DNA from: Microbulbifer agarilyticus
GTDB lineage: Bacteria > Pseudomonadota > Gammaproteobacteria > Pseudomonadales > Cellvibrionaceae
Direction: 5' to 3'
Assembly: GCF_020171345.1 (NCBI RefSeq)
Contig: NZ_JAIUZM010000003.1
Coordinates: 124,001-188,000, forward strand
DNA: 64,000 nt
A program made the position numbers and the translations under genes. Shown here in pieces: positions 19,942 through 30,200 of this stretch; the first letter of the stretch is position 1, and every line of letters starts with the position of its first letter. The notes under the pieces are model-generated. The model did no database searches. It worked only from the letters and a program-made list of their open reading frames with translations, and was not told the origin of the DNA.

Positions 19942-20018
19942 TGGCGCGCTCGGGAGGATTCGAACCTCCGACCGCCTGGTTCGTAGCCAGGTACTCTATC
20001 CAGCTGAGCTACGAGCGC
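19942..20018 (-). tRNA. tRNA-Arg (anticodon ACG)
   Basis: A 77-base cloverleaf on the minus strand with encoded CCA. The acceptor stem is GCGCTCG/CGAGCGC, the anticodon loop CTACGAA gives ACG, and the T-arm has GGTTCGAATCC. The wobble A is expected to be deaminated to inosine, reading CGU, CGC and CGA. A strong terminator follows. Confidence 0.97.
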
Positions 20019-20255
20019 GTCGTTGTGGTTGCGAACTATAGTGACTTGCCTTGGCTTCGTCAACATTTTTTTTAAAAGATTTTTTAAAAACTCTTTTAAA
20101 ATCCGCAAGTTACCGAGCTTTCGCTGTTGGCCGAAACCTTTGCTTCAGCTCGATAGGGCGCGCATCATGCCGCGCCTTTTCCTCCAATGCAAGCAGTTTT
20201 TTCACTTTTTCTGCAAGCTCGGGAATGTGCGGTGTGAAGGGCCTGTTTCAGGGGC

Positions 20256-21314
20256 TCAGGCGGCGTTTTCTGCATCCATAGTTGCCGGTGTGTTGGGCTG
20301 CGTACTCAGGTGCATGGCAAACGCCTGCTCGATGATGTCGTGGTCCCGGTGTCGTTTGATCTGCTCAAAGAAGCTTTGCGCTTCCGGAAAGCTGAGCTTC
20401 AGGTAGGCCAACCACTGCTTGACCCGGTTGCCCAGATACTTGGCCGGGTAGAGATCTTTGGTGGTGATGTAGTACTCGTGGAGTATTCCAACCACCTGAG
20501 TCCACGTCATGGGTGCCACTTCCTCGCCCGCGCACAGGGCGCGAATCTGCAGGCCGATATCCGGGCGCGCCAGCAGGCTGCGGCCAAACATATACGCATC
20601 ACACTGGGTAACTTCGCGGCAGCGCAGAAAGTCTTTGAGTGTCCACAGATCGCCATTGGCGATCACCCGGATACCCAGTTGTTGGCGAATCTCACCAATG
20701 TATTCCCAGTAGGCCGGTGGCCGGTAACCATCGACCTTGGAGCGGGCGTGTACTGCCAGTTCAGAAGCACCACCAGCCTCGGCGGCGCGGGCGTTATCCA
20801 TATAGGAGCTGCGGTCGTTAAACCCGAGACGGATTTTTGCCGTTACTGGTATTGAGTCGGGTACCGCCTTGCGCACCGCGGCCACAATACCTTCTACCCG
20901 TGCCGGAGACTGCAGCAGGCAAGCGCCGCCGTCACTGTTGTTGACCTGTTTTGCAGGGCAACCAAAATTGAGGTCGATAGCCTTTGCTCCGGCTTCCACC
21001 GCACGGGCTGCGTTATACCCCATAGCTTCTGGGTTCCCGCCCAACAGCTGTAGGCGCACCGGAATACCGGAAGGTGTTTGTGCGCCCCGGTCTAGCTCCG
21101 GGCAAAGGCGGGTAAAGACCCGTCGGGGGAGTTTTGTCTGGGTAACCCTGACAAATTCCGTAACACAGACATCCACCCCACCAATTTTCGACAGCAGGGC
21201 ACGCACGTGGTGGTCTATGACGCCTTCCATCGGAGCCTGGTAGATAAGTGGAGCAGGGGTGGAAGGTGCAGTTGGCTTGGAGTCGGGTTCTGTGGTCATG
21301 AAATAGCGTGGCAT
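20256..21314 (-). CDS. dusC: tRNA-dihydrouridine(16) synthase DusC
   Basis: A 352-residue FMN enzyme that reduces uridine 16 in the tRNA D-loop. Dus-family marks are YQAPMEGVIDHHVRALLSKIG at the start of the barrel, FGCPAKQVNNSDGGACLL with the catalytic cysteine near residue 119, ELAVHARSKVDGYRP, and VIANGDLW and MFGRSLLARPDI in the phosphate-binding part. The TEFVRV and ICPEL-like CPELDRGAQTPSG segments point to the DusC branch. An ATG five codons later (21299) is an equal start candidate. It lies 237 bases beyond the tRNA-Arg gene on the same strand. Confidence 0.92.
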   Translation of the reverse strand: MPRYFMTTEPDSKPTAPSTPAPLIYQAPMEGVIDHHVRALLSKIGGVDVCVTEFVRVTQTKLPRRVFTRLCPELDRGAQTPSGIPVRLQLLGGNPEAMGYNAARAVEAGAKAIDLNFGCPAKQVNNSDGGACLLQSPARVEGIVAAVRKAVPDSIPVTAKIRLGFNDRSSYMDNARAAEAGGASELAVHARSKVDGYRPPAYWEYIGEIRQQLGIRVIANGDLWTLKDFLRCREVTQCDAYMFGRSLLARPDIGLQIRALCAGEEVAPMTWTQVVGILHEYYITTKDLYPAKYLGNRVKQWLAYLKLSFPEAQSFFEQIKRHRDHDIIEQAFAMHLSTQPNTPATMDAENAA

Positions 21315-21603
21315 TGCGGTACAACAGGGTGGCTATTGTACGAGAAATTCCGCGCATTGGTTAGTTATTGTGCAATGCGGTTTGGCTGGTCCTGCAAACT
21401 TGTTAATCCTCAGGTGTGAAAAAGATAGATGGTCAGATCTGGCAGGTAAAATGGTCGAAAATGACGCTTTTATAGGGGTTCTTGGTTGCTTCTGTAACTA
21501 ATAAGTGTTTGATTTTGAAAGGTTCTTTTACCGATAATATCGCCCGCTCAATCATCGGTATGAAATACCGCATCAATAATTTACAAAAAACGAGGGATAA
21601 ACC
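21315..21603. promoter_or_regulatory. Upstream region of the oadGAB operon
   Basis: This 289-base spacer separates divergent dusC and oadG and becomes A+T rich over the last 130 bases, as expected for the oad promoter. TTGAAA at 21515 and TAATAT at 21535 are only 14 bases apart, too close for a standard sigma-70 promoter, so I do not call a site. Confidence 0.3.
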
Positions 21604-21852
21604 GTGCAAGAAGCATTAATGCAGCAGGGCCTGGACATCACATTGTTCGGCATGGGCATTGTATTTACATTTCTGCTGTTGCTGGTGATTTGTACCACCA
21701 TCATGTCACGCGTGATGACTCGTTTCTTCCCCGAGGCTGAGGCCGCTGCCGTTCGGTCATCTGCACCCGCTGCGTCATCGGCAGCCGGGAACGCGCGTCT
21801 TCGTAAAATCATCGAAGAGGCCGTTAAACAACACCGCAATCGTCGTAAATAG
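21604..21852 (+). CDS. oadG: Oxaloacetate decarboxylase gamma chain
   Basis: An 82-residue protein with one N-terminal membrane helix (LFGMGIVFTFLLLLVICTTIM) and a charged Ala-rich tail. OadG holds the membrane complex together and is linked to zinc binding and assembly in characterised pumps. The GTG start follows ACGAGGGATAAACC. It is first of oadG-oadA-oadB, 89 bases before oadA. Confidence 0.88.
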   Translation: MQEALMQQGLDITLFGMGIVFTFLLLLVICTTIMSRVMTRFFPEAEAAAVRSSAPAASSAAGNARLRKIIEEAVKQHRNRRK

Positions 21853-21941
21853 TTTTCACATAATGAGCGCATCGGTTTACACCGGTGCACATAACGACAA
21901 CATTCATTTTTCCAAGATCAATTTTCGAAGAGAGATCAGCT

Positions 21942-23750
21942 ATGACTGAGGTTAACTCTTTAGCTAAAAAATCCCCGCTTGGGATTACCGACGTAGTCCT
22001 GCGCGACGCCCACCAATCACTTTTTGCGACCCGTCTGCGCTTGGACGACATGCTGCCGATTGCAGAAAAGTTGGATAAGGTCGGATTCTGGTCTCTCGAG
22101 TCTTGGGGCGGTGCGACATTCGATGCATGTATTCGTTACCTTGGTGAAGACCCTTGGGAGCGTATTCGCGAGCTGAAAAAAGCGATGCCCAATACGCCGC
22201 AGCAAATGCTGTTCCGCGGCCAAAACATTCTTGGCTACCGTCACTACGCAGACGATGTGGTGGAGAAGTTTGTTGAGCGCGCGGCCACCAACGGTGTGGA
22301 TGTATTCCGTGTGTTCGATGCGATGAATGATATGCGCAACCTGAAAACGGCACTGGCTGCAGTAAAGAAGCAGGGTAAACATGCGCAAGGCACCATTTCT
22401 TATACCGTAAGCCCGGTCCACAACATGGATATGTGGGTAGACCTGGGGCGCCAGATCGAGGATATGGGTGCGGACTCCATTGCCATTAAAGACATGGCCG
22501 GCCTGCTGCGTCCTTATGAGGGCTATGAGCTGGTAAGCAAACTGAAAGCCGCAGTGGACATTCCAATTCACATGCAATGCCACGCGACTACCGGCCTGTC
22601 TACCGCGACCGCACTGAAGTGCGTGGAAGCGGGCATCGACAATATCGATACCGCGATTTCCTCCATGTCCATGACCTATGGTCACAGCCCCACTGAATCG
22701 GTGGTAGCAATTCTGGAAGGCACCGATCGCGATACCGGTCTCGACATTAACCTGCTTGAGGAAATTGCGGCGTATTTCCGTGAGGTGCGCAAGAAATATG
22801 CGAAGTTCGAAGGCTCCCTGCGTGGTGTTGACTCTCGAATCCTGGTTGCACAAGTACCTGGTGGCATGCTGACCAATATGGAAAACCAGCTGCGTGAACA
22901 GGGCGCGGGTGATCGCCTGGACGAAGTGCTGGAAGAAATTCCGCGTGTGCGCAAAGACCTGGGTTACATCCCGCTGGTTACCCCAACTTCGCAGATTGTT
23001 GGTACCCAGTCTGTATTGAACGTTCTGACCGGTGAGCGTTACAAATCAATTTCCAAAGAAACCGCTGCCGTGCTGAAAGGCGAATACGGCGCGACGCCTG
23101 CGAATGTAAATAAAGAGCTGCAAGACAAGGTTCTGGAGGGCGGTGAGCCGGTTACCTGTCGCCCAGCGGACCTGATTGCTCCGGAACTGGACAAGCTGTC
23201 TGCAGAATTGCTGCAAAAATCCTCCGAAGACGATATCGCACTCACGGCAGGTGAAGGTCAAATCGATGATGTACTGACCTACGCACTGTTCCCGCAAATC
23301 GGCCTCAAGTTCCTCAAGAATCGCGGTAATGCGGATGCCTTCGAGCCAGTCCCCACCGGCAACGAAGGCTCCGAAGTGAAAAACGATGCGGGCGAATGCG
23401 TTTATACCGTGTCTGTGGAAGGGGAGAGTTACACCGTGACGGTTGCCGATGGTGGCGATGTTACCGGAATGGTCAAAGTCGGTGGCGAAGCGATTGCAGC
23501 ACCTGCCGCTGCCGCCGCACCAGTGGCCGCAGGCACCGGTGAGCCGGTAAAAGCACCACTGGCCGGCAATATTTTCAAGGTGCTGGTGAAGCCTGGTGAT
23601 CAGATTGTCGAAGGCCAGACCATCGTTGTACTGGAAGCCATGAAAATGGAAACCGCAGTCAGCGCACCCCGCGCAGGCAGCGTGACCGGTGTCACGGTGA
23701 AAGAGGGTGATTCCGTGGCGGTGGGCGACGACCTGCTGACCATCGCGTAA
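21942..23750 (+). CDS. oadA: Sodium-pumping oxaloacetate decarboxylase alpha chain
   Basis: A 602-residue protein; the start at 21942 is preceded by GAAGAGAGA, while an earlier in-frame ATG at 21885 is not. The carboxyltransferase TIM barrel begins [19 protein letters not shown] and contains the metal ligands in [12 protein letters not shown] conserved carboxylase region follows, then an Ala/Pro linker near residue 510, and a biotinyl domain ends the protein with [11 protein letters not shown] (biotinyl lysine in MKM). It moves the carboxyl group of oxaloacetate to biotin; the beta chain then decarboxylates it while exporting Na+. Confidence 0.96.
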   Translation: MTEVNSLAKKSPLGITDVVLRDAHQSLFATRLRLDDMLPIAEKLDKVGFWSLESWGGATFDACIRYLGEDPWERIRELKKAMPNTPQQMLFRGQNILGYRHYADDVVEKFVERAATNGVDVFRVFDAMNDMRNLKTALAAVKKQGKHAQGTISYTVSPVHNMDMWVDLGRQIEDMGADSIAIKDMAGLLRPYEGYELVSKLKAAVDIPIHMQCHATTGLSTATALKCVEAGIDNIDTAISSMSMTYGHSPTESVVAILEGTDRDTGLDINLLEEIAAYFREVRKKYAKFEGSLRGVDSRILVAQVPGGMLTNMENQLREQGAGDRLDEVLEEIPRVRKDLGYIPLVTPTSQIVGTQSVLNVLTGERYKSISKETAAVLKGEYGATPANVNKELQDKVLEGGEPVTCRPADLIAPELDKLSAELLQKSSEDDIALTAGEGQIDDVLTYALFPQIGLKFLKNRGNADAFEPVPTGNEGSEVKNDAGECVYTVSVEGESYTVTVADGGDVTGMVKVGGEAIAAPAAAAAPVAAGTGEPVKAPLAGNIFKVLVKPGDQIVEGQTIVVLEAMKMETAVSAPRAGSVTGVTVKEGDSVAVGDDLLTIA

Positions 23751-23761
23751 CGGAGGCCACA

Positions 23762-25075
23762 GTGGAAAATTTAGCAAATCTCTGGCTGTCATCTGGAGCA
23801 AACCAGATGACCATCGGGCAGTTCTCCATGATGGTGGTGTGCCTGGGTCTTCTGTTTCTGGCGATTCGTAAGAACTTTGAACCGCTGCTACTGGTGCCGA
23901 TCGGCTTCGGCGGAATCCTGGCGAATATTCCCGGTGCGAACCTGGCGCTGCCAGCGGTGGAAGCGGCAATGTATTCCGGCGATGCCGGAGTGCTAGCGCA
24001 ACTTTCACAGGCGCTTGGACTCAGCGGCTTTGAGTCGATGGAAAGCCTCAAAGTGGCGTTTGAAAACGCGCCGGCGGCTGCTGCGGAACGCGCCGCTCAG
24101 GTTGCGTCGGACGCGGGCTTTTCCAATGGTATGTTGTACAACTTCTATAACGTTGCCATCGCTTCCGGTGTTGCACCGTTGGTGATTTTTATGGGCGTAG
24201 GTGCAATGACGGACTTCGGTCCGCTACTTGCGAACCCACGCACCCTGTTCCTTGGTGCGGCCGCCCAGTTTGGTATTTTTGCAACGGTGCTCGGCGCGGT
24301 TGGCATGTCTGCCATGGGCATTATGGATTTCTCCATCGCGGATGCGGCAGCCATTGGTATTATCGGTGGTGCAGACGGCCCTACAGCGATCTACGTATCC
24401 AGCCTGCTGGCTCCAGACCTGTTGGGTGCGATCGCGGTAGCGGCGTATTCCTATATGGCCCTGGTGCCACTGATCCAGCCCCCAATCATGCGTGCGCTGA
24501 CGACCGAGCAGGAGCGTCGCATCGAAATGGTTCAGCTGCGTCATGTGAGCAAAAGCGAAAAGATCGTTTTCCCGCTGGTGCTGCTGATTCTGGTTGCGCT
24601 ATTCCTGCCGGATGCCGCGCCACTGTTGGGTATGTTCTGTTTCGGTAACCTGATGCGCGAATGTGGTGTGGTTTCTCGTTTGTCCGATACCGCACAGAAT
24701 GCACTGATCAACATCACCACCATCTTCCTGGGACTTTCTGTTGGCTCGAAGCTGGCTGCGGACAAATTCCTCGATCCGAAAACCCTGGGTATCCTGGCGC
24801 TGGGTATTGTGGCCTTCGCGATCGGTACGGCGGCCGGTGTATTGATGGCCAAGTTGTTGAACATGGTGAGCAAGAACAAGGTGAACCCACTGATCGGCTC
24901 TGCAGGTGTATCCGCGGTACCGATGGCTGCGCGAGTTTCCAACAAGCTTGGTTTGGAGGCGAACCCGCACAACTTCCTGTTGATGCATGCCATGGGCCCC
25001 AATGTGGCCGGTGTTATTGGCTCGGCGGTTGCGGCGGGCGTCATGATTACCATGGTTCGGGCGATGGGCGGCTAA
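23762..25075 (+). CDS. oadB: Sodium-pumping oxaloacetate decarboxylase beta chain
   Basis: A 437-residue integral membrane protein with about nine hydrophobic segments. It carries the conserved NMGIADAA-type region (here [24 protein letters not shown]), holding the Na+-binding aspartate, and the [18 protein letters not shown] and [21 protein letters not shown] motifs near the end. The GTG start follows CGGAGG. It decarboxylates carboxybiotin on OadA and pumps Na+ outward. A good terminator follows at 25100. Confidence 0.96.
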   Translation: MENLANLWLSSGANQMTIGQFSMMVVCLGLLFLAIRKNFEPLLLVPIGFGGILANIPGANLALPAVEAAMYSGDAGVLAQLSQALGLSGFESMESLKVAFENAPAAAAERAAQVASDAGFSNGMLYNFYNVAIASGVAPLVIFMGVGAMTDFGPLLANPRTLFLGAAAQFGIFATVLGAVGMSAMGIMDFSIADAAAIGIIGGADGPTAIYVSSLLAPDLLGAIAVAAYSYMALVPLIQPPIMRALTTEQERRIEMVQLRHVSKSEKIVFPLVLLILVALFLPDAAPLLGMFCFGNLMRECGVVSRLSDTAQNALINITTIFLGLSVGSKLAADKFLDPKTLGILALGIVAFAIGTAAGVLMAKLLNMVSKNKVNPLIGSAGVSAVPMAARVSNKLGLEANPHNFLLMHAMGPNVAGVIGSAVAAGVMITMVRAMGG

Positions 25076-25099
25076 TAGCCTCGCATGCTTCCGAGAAAG

Positions 25100-25123
25100 A
25101 ACCCCGCGCATGCGGGGTTTTTT
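25100..25123 (+). terminator. Rho-independent terminator of oadGAB
   Basis: Stem ACCCCGC/GCGGGGT with GCAT loop followed by six T residues, 25 bases after the oadB stop. Confidence 0.92.
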
Positions 25124-25263
25124 ATTGCTCAAATTTTCGGGTGACTGGTTAGTTTTATCTTTTTATGGGAAGCTGCGCGAAATAGGGGGCTTGCCTCCCT
25201 CGTGGTAACATGGCTGCCGATTTAGTGTCTGTGGCCCTTTATATGGGGCCGGAAGGAGAGGTT

Positions 25264-26052
25264 ATGTCCTGGTTGGGAGCGGGTATCGGTGCTGGTATCG
25301 GCATGATGTTTGGTGGACCGATTGGTGCCGCCCTGGGTGCCTGGGTGGGTAGTTCGTTTGGCTCCGGACTGAAGAAACTGAGCGAGCAAGGTATCCCGCT
25401 CAATCGCGATGGGGCGCAAACGGTGTTTATCGTCGCGCTCTTCTCCATGCTGGCAAAGATGGCGAAGGCTGACGGCCAGGTCTCGAAGGCTGAGGTCCAG
25501 CTCATCGATGACTTCATCAATAACAATCTGCGCCTGAACGCAGAGGACCGCCAGCAGGCGATCAAGATTTTTCAGAATGCCAAATCGGACCAGTTTTCTA
25601 TTTACGACTACGCCCGCCAGTATCGCCAGTTGATTCGCAATCAGGCGATGCGCGAGATGGTGTACCGGTTGTTGTTCGCGGTGGCCTTTGCCGATGGTGA
25701 ATTGCACCCGGCGGAAGAGCAGATATTGCGCAAAATCCCGGAAGAGCTGGGTTTGCATGCCTCTATTTTTACCGCGATGTTTAATGAGTTTGGCCACGGT
25801 GGCCCCGCTACCAGTGAGGGCAGCCTCAAGGCGCATTACGATGTACTCGAATGCAGTCCGGATGTGAGTGATCGAGAGCTTAAGTTGGCCTATCGACGTA
25901 AGGCAGCGGAATTTCACCCGGACAAAATCGCTTCCAAAGGTTTGCCGGACGAATTTATGCGCCACGCGGAAGATCAGATGAAAAGCATTACCGTGGCATA
26001 CGACACGATTGTTGCCGCGCGTAAGCGCGAAGCGGCGGTGAACCAGGCCTGA
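25264..26052 (+). CDS. djlA: DjlA-type membrane-anchored J-domain co-chaperone
   Basis: A 262-residue protein; the ATG at 25264 follows AAGGAGAGG. The N-terminus is a glycine-rich membrane segment (LGAGIGAGIGMMFGGPIGAALGAW), followed by a TerB-like helical domain (about residues 55-170) and a C-terminal J domain. The J domain carries AEFHPDKIASKGLP, the HPD motif that stimulates DnaK ATPase, near residue 218. This order is that of E. coli DjlA. It probably recruits DnaK to the inner membrane. The next gene, a BolA-family protein, follows after 36 bases. Confidence 0.9.
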   Translation: MSWLGAGIGAGIGMMFGGPIGAALGAWVGSSFGSGLKKLSEQGIPLNRDGAQTVFIVALFSMLAKMAKADGQVSKAEVQLIDDFINNNLRLNAEDRQQAIKIFQNAKSDQFSIYDYARQYRQLIRNQAMREMVYRLLFAVAFADGELHPAEEQILRKIPEELGLHASIFTAMFNEFGHGGPATSEGSLKAHYDVLECSPDVSDRELKLAYRRKAAEFHPDKIASKGLPDEFMRHAEDQMKSITVAYDTIVAARKREAAVNQA

Positions 26053-26088
26053 TTTAGGCAATCCCAATTCGTTATCCAAGAGAAGCCA

Positions 26089-26391
26089 ATGTCACTTGCA
26101 CAACAGATTCAGGAAAAACTGTCATCAGAACTGGCACCCTCGCATATAGAAGTACAGTGCGAGAGCCATATGCATAACGTACCGGAGGGGGCGGAAATGC
26201 ATTTTCGTGTCGTTCTGGTGAGCAGTGGCTTTGATGGCCTGCGTAAGGTGCAACGTCACCAGAAAGTGTATGGCGTACTTTCCGAAGAAATGGCAGGGCC
26301 TATCCATGCGCTCGCCCTGCATTTGTATACGCCAGAAGAGTGGCAAGGGCAGGCCCCGGAGAGTCCGCAATGCCTGGGTGGCAAGGGGTAA
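26089..26391 (+). CDS. BolA-family protein
   Basis: A 100-residue BolA domain. Conserved features are the HMHNVPEGAEMHFRVVLVSSGFDG segment (residues 27-50), RHQKVYGVLSEEM with the invariant H/R region, and HALALHLYTPEEW at the end of the fold. BolA proteins partner with monothiol glutaredoxins around Fe-S clusters and affect cell shape and biofilm genes. No glutaredoxin is adjacent. It follows djlA closely and may share its transcript. Confidence 0.92.
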   Translation: MSLAQQIQEKLSSELAPSHIEVQCESHMHNVPEGAEMHFRVVLVSSGFDGLRKVQRHQKVYGVLSEEMAGPIHALALHLYTPEEWQGQAPESPQCLGGKG

Positions 26392-26804
26392 GTAGAATTC
26401 AGCCAGCTTCCTATCTCGAAAACATTTCTTTACGCTCATCGTTTTTCCAATTTCAGGATACATGTCGCCTGAATAACTGACGGAAAATTTCCTCTTCTCT
26501 CAGCGTGCCAGTTGATGCAATCGCTCTTCTGGCACGATCTTCATTTTCACCTCGGTTTTTGGCGCCTTTTTTATCGAAAGTGGCGCGTTTATCACCCTCC
26601 ATTATCTCCACTCAGGCCATGTCGATTTATGCGCCCGGCGTGCTGTTATTTCTAATTAACGAAGTGAACGACAGAAGCGCGCAAAAGTTCCACAACTGAA
26701 GATTTTTTTTGGTTGTTTTTTCTACAGCGGTTCACTTCCGTGTCTAGACTGACAAGTGATTGGGTTAATTGCTGTTTAATTTGCCGAATACGATGGAGTT
26801 CTCA
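26392..26804. other. Intergenic region upstream of ompW
   Basis: A 413-base stretch without a gene I can support. A short open frame at 26505-26699 has no ribosome binding site and no family features. The A+T-rich part from about 26690 onward likely contains the ompW promoter, but no confident -35/-10 pair was found. Confidence 0.4.
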
Positions 26805-27569
26805 ATGAAAATGACACGCGTTCTGACACCGCTTGCGATCGCTGTTGCTGCCATGGTTAGTGCCCAGCATGCAGCTGCCGATATGTGGAGTGATGGAGAT
26901 TTTGTTGTTCGAGTTGGTGCCAGCTGGGTTGATGCCAATGACGACGATAAGCAATTCCGCCTGAGTGAAAGCATTTACGGCGCAAACTTCGATGTTGATT
27001 CGGATACCACCTGGAATATTTCCGGTGCGTGGTTACCGGCTGAGCACTGGGGGGTAGAACTGATGTACATCGGATCTACCAACCACGATCTCGACATCAG
27101 AGGTATTCGTGACAGAGACGGCTTCATTTATACCGATGAGCGTTTCCGGGTAGGTAGTTTCGATGCGGATTATGCCAACGCGTTTGTGAATTGGTACCCG
27201 CTGAGTCGCGATTGCTTGGGTCAGCCGTATATTGGTATTGGTGTGAACTATACCGATTTCAGTGATGAGAATGTGCGCGCTGCACTGCGTGACACCATCA
27301 ATGATCCACTGCTCGGTTTGGGTATTCGAGATGTCAAATATGGCCTGGGGCATTCCTGGGGTATTGCTGGTCAAGCGGGCGTGGACTTCCGTTTCGGCCG
27401 TGACAGTGCCTTCCTGGTGAATGCGGCAGTGCTGTACATCGATGCGGACACTGACCTGACTACCTACTTCACTGAAACGGCACTTCAGGGACAGCCACGC
27501 CGAGCGGTGACCTCAAGTGTTGACTACAGTCCATGGATCTTCAATCTGGGTGTTGGCTACTCTTTCTAA
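26805..27569 (+). CDS. ompW: OmpW-family outer membrane protein
   Basis: A 254-residue protein. The chosen ATG follows ATGGAG by seven bases. A Sec signal peptide (LTPLAIAVAAMVSAQHAAA) precedes the mature start ADMWSDGDFVVRVGASWVD. Alternating hydrophobic strands, ISGAWLPAEHWGVELMYIG and the final strand WIFNLGVGYSF with C-terminal Phe fit an eight-stranded OmpW barrel. It is longer than E. coli OmpW (about 212 residues), mainly in acidic loops. OmpW proteins are thought to pass small hydrophobic compounds. It is transcribed alone with its own terminator. Confidence 0.88.
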   Translation: MKMTRVLTPLAIAVAAMVSAQHAAADMWSDGDFVVRVGASWVDANDDDKQFRLSESIYGANFDVDSDTTWNISGAWLPAEHWGVELMYIGSTNHDLDIRGIRDRDGFIYTDERFRVGSFDADYANAFVNWYPLSRDCLGQPYIGIGVNYTDFSDENVRAALRDTINDPLLGLGIRDVKYGLGHSWGIAGQAGVDFRFGRDSAFLVNAAVLYIDADTDLTTYFTETALQGQPRRAVTSSVDYSPWIFNLGVGYSF

Positions 27570-27611
27570 TTGCCAACCGCAGTTAAAAGATAGCGTTCAC
27601 GGAAGAACGGA

Positions 27612-27635
27612 AAAGGCACCTACGGGTGCCTTTTT
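27612..27635 (+). terminator. Rho-independent terminator of ompW
   Basis: Stem AAAGGCACC/GGTGCCTTT around a TACG tetraloop and a run of T residues, 43 bases past the ompW stop. Confidence 0.92.
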
Positions 27636-27672
27636 CTTTGGTAATTTCTAGAGTTAATAGATTGGTCTGTGC

Positions 27673-28650
27673 ATGGAGTACCGCGATTACTACCAGATTC
27701 TTGGTGTGGAGCGCACCGCAGCGCAGGATGAAATCAAGCGCGCCTATCGTAAACTGGCGCGCAAGTTTCACCCGGATGTGAGTAAGGAAGACGATGCGGA
27801 AGAGCGCTTCAAAGAGGTGAGTGAAGCCTACGAAGTGTTGAAGGATCCTGAGAAGCGCGCGGCTTATGATCAGTTGGGTAAAAGCTGGCATAGCGGTGAG
27901 GACTTCCGTCCACCACCGGACTGGGATCAGGGATTTGAGTTTCGTGGGGGGGGCTATACCGATACGGACCCGGAAGCGTTCAGTGATTTCTTTGAGAGTC
28001 TATTTGGACGTGGCGGCTTCCAGCATGGGGGCGCGCATCAGGGTGGATTCAGCCAGGGCGGCTTTCATCAGGGTGGGCGGCAGTTTCATGCGCAAGGAGA
28101 AAACACGCACGCGAAAATTGCCATCGATGTTGAAGACAGTTATCGCGGAAGCAAACGGCAGATTTCGCTCAAGCATTCAGAACTTGGTCCCGATGGGCGC
28201 CCTGAAATCAAGGAGAGAAAGCTCAATATCACGATTCCAAAAGGGGTGACGGAGGGGCAGCAGATCCGCCTCGCTGGCCAGGGTCAGCCGGGAATTGGCG
28301 ACGGTAAGCCCGGTGACCTCTATCTGGAAATCGTATTCAACTCACACTCCTGCTTCAGTGTTGAAGGAAAAACGGTATATCTCGACCTGCCAGTGGCGCC
28401 TTGGGAGGCCGCGCTTGGTGGAAAGGTGCCGGTACAAACCCCGGACGGCACCCTCAATCTGACTTTGCCGGCCAATAGTAAGAATGGCGGAAAATTGCGC
28501 TTGAAGGGTAAGGGGTTGCCGGCAAAAGAGCCGGGCGATCTGTATGTGGTTCTGGATGTGGTAACTCCACCGGCAAATACGGATCAAGAGAAGGAGGCGT
28601 ACCGCAATTTTCAGAACGCCTTTCAGTTTGACCCCAGAAGCGGCATGTAA
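27673..28650 (+). CDS. cbpA: CbpA-type curved-DNA-binding J-domain chaperone
   Basis: A 325-residue type II DnaJ homologue. The J domain (residues 1-70) includes [20 protein letters not shown] and [15 protein letters not shown] with HPD. A Gly/Phe/His/Gln linker (about 112-145) contains repeats of the form GGFxQGG. Two beta-rich C-terminal substrate domains follow (from [12 protein letters not shown]), without the zinc-finger of DnaJ. CbpA works with DnaK and binds the nucleoid in E. coli. The cbpM gene follows after 14 bases, the usual chaperone/inhibitor pair. Confidence 0.93.
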   Translation: MEYRDYYQILGVERTAAQDEIKRAYRKLARKFHPDVSKEDDAEERFKEVSEAYEVLKDPEKRAAYDQLGKSWHSGEDFRPPPDWDQGFEFRGGGYTDTDPEAFSDFFESLFGRGGFQHGGAHQGGFSQGGFHQGGRQFHAQGENTHAKIAIDVEDSYRGSKRQISLKHSELGPDGRPEIKERKLNITIPKGVTEGQQIRLAGQGQPGIGDGKPGDLYLEIVFNSHSCFSVEGKTVYLDLPVAPWEAALGGKVPVQTPDGTLNLTLPANSKNGGKLRLKGKGLPAKEPGDLYVVLDVVTPPANTDQEKEAYRNFQNAFQFDPRSGM

Positions 28651-28664
28651 GGAGAGGCTCGAAT

Positions 28665-28979
28665 ATGCAGTCTGATGATCAATGGGTTGGGCAAGTTGAA
28701 ATTCTCGATGAACAAAGCCGTATGACGCTCCGCGAGCTATGCGCCGCGTGTGGGCTATCCGCGGAGCAGGTGATGAGCCTGGTCGATCAGGGTGTGATTG
28801 ATGTGGAGACGCGGGGCGGAGGGGTTCAGTTCAGTGGTATCTGCGTACGCCGGGTTCGACGGGTATACCGACTGGAAAGAGACTTGGGGGTGAATCACGC
28901 AGGCGCCGCCTTGGCGCTGGAGCTACTGGATGAAATCGAGCAGCTCCGGGCCAGGATTCGGCGGCTCGAGCGCCGCTAA
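28665..28979 (+). CDS. cbpM: CbpM-type chaperone modulator, MerR-like fold
   Basis: A 104-residue protein. It begins with a short lead and a MerR-type helical module (MTLRELCAACGLSAEQVMSLVDQGVID, residues 20-46), followed by RRVYRLERDLGVNHAGAALALELLDEIEQLRARIRRLE. In E. coli CbpM binds the J domain of CbpA and blocks both its DnaK and DNA interactions. Placement right after cbpA supports the same role. The start follows AAGGAGAGG. Confidence 0.9.
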   Translation: MQSDDQWVGQVEILDEQSRMTLRELCAACGLSAEQVMSLVDQGVIDVETRGGGVQFSGICVRRVRRVYRLERDLGVNHAGAALALELLDEIEQLRARIRRLERR

Positions 28980-29000
28980 CGCTTATTCAGCGTGTCGCGC

Positions 29001-29987
29001 CTAAGCGACCGCCTTGCTGGTGATTTCATAGGCGAGATAAGAGGTGTAGGCCAAGTAGGCCGCGAGCAGGATGGCGCCTTCCACACGATTGATACGCCCT
29101 TGATTCCCGCGAAACCCATAGCCGAATATGAAGAGTGCAATGGTCAGGCCCATTACCATCGGCCAGTCCCGGGTGATGAGCTCGTGCGGGACTTCCGGCA
29201 TGGGTGCGATGGCGCCCGCGATACCGACCACGGCGAGCAGGTTAAACATATTTGAGCCAACCACATTACCAATGGCGATATCGTGCTGGCCTTTCCTTGC
29301 TGCTACCAGGGTGGCTGCCAGTTCAGGTAGCGATGTGCCCAGGGCGACAATCGTGAGGCCGATAATCAGGTCGCTGACGCCGAGTTGCTGGGCAATGGTC
29401 ACCGCGCCCCACACCAGCATCCGCGAACTCACGATCAGCAATATCAATCCCACCGCAACCCAGAACAGTGCCTTGCCCAGTGGCATATCGTGTTCTTCCA
29501 GGTTTTCTTCCATGCCACCTTCAATTTCGTCACCTTTACCTTTGATCGCAGAATAAATGGACCAACCAATTACCCCGAAAAATCCGGCCAATAAAATGAA
29601 GGATTCGGTTCGGCTTAGTCCGCCATTCCAGAAAAATGCCGCGGTTAAGCAGGTGATCGCTAAAAGTAGAGGCAGCTCTTTGTGGATGATCTTGCTGTGT
29701 ACGGTAAGGGGGATAAATAGTGCCGTAGTACCCAGAATCAGACCGGTATTGGCGATGTTGGAACCGTAGGCGTTACCCAGCGCCAGGCCTGGGCTGCCGT
29801 CCAACGCGGCCATGGCAGATACCACCATTTCCGGCGCGGAGGTGCCGAACCCGACAATCACCATACCGATCAGTAGCGGCGGCATACCGGCGTGTTTTGC
29901 TGTTGCGGCAGCGCCATCAACAAAGCGATCAGCACTCCACATCAGCAGGATAAACCCAGCAACGATGGCGATCAGGGCGAGAATCAT
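29001..29987 (-). CDS. Calcium/sodium antiporter, YrbG-like (CaCA family)
   Basis: A 328-residue membrane protein with about ten helices; the ATG at 29987 follows TAAGGACC and starts directly in the first helix (MILALIAIVAGFILLM). The two inverted alpha repeats are plain: GFGTSAPEMVVSAMAAL with NAYGSNIANTGLILG, and ALGTSLPELAATLVAA with NVVGSNMFNLLAVVG. These carry the ion-coordinating Glu and Asn residues. It should exchange Ca2+ for Na+ or H+ across the inner membrane. A longer upstream reading frame is open but lacks support. Confidence 0.9.
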   Translation of the reverse strand: MILALIAIVAGFILLMWSADRFVDGAAATAKHAGMPPLLIGMVIVGFGTSAPEMVVSAMAALDGSPGLALGNAYGSNIANTGLILGTTALFIPLTVHSKIIHKELPLLLAITCLTAAFFWNGGLSRTESFILLAGFFGVIGWSIYSAIKGKGDEIEGGMEENLEEHDMPLGKALFWVAVGLILLIVSSRMLVWGAVTIAQQLGVSDLIIGLTIVALGTSLPELAATLVAARKGQHDIAIGNVVGSNMFNLLAVVGIAGAIAPMPEVPHELITRDWPMVMGLTIALFIFGYGFRGNQGRINRVEGAILLAAYLAYTSYLAYEITSKAVA

Positions 29988-30200
29988 AGCGGTCCTTAAA
30001 CGTTCTGAATGTCCATTCATCACAGCCGTTATGCCGGCCGTGACTCCAGGGGTAAAACTGGTGGCCGATTGTAACCACAAAGACAAGCAGTTCCAGTGCA
30101 AAAATCAAGTTGACCCTAATCTGGTGGCTGAATCCGGCGGACTCTACAGTTTGGTCTGATTTTGTTTCGGCAGCCGAGAGTGAATAGGAGGCGTTGGGCG

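Noticed and set aside
21500..21545. Sigma-70 promoter for oadGAB at TTGAAA/TAATAT
   Set aside because: The spacing is 14 bases, well below the usual 16-18, so I do not report it as a site.
26505..26699. 64-codon gene before ompW
   Set aside because: No ribosome binding site, no recognisable features, and an atypical residue mix; treated as chance.
27780..28110. Gly/His/Gln repeats in cbpA as a prion-like or secreted repeat protein
   Set aside because: They lie in the normal Gly/Phe linker of a type II J-domain chaperone and need no other explanation.
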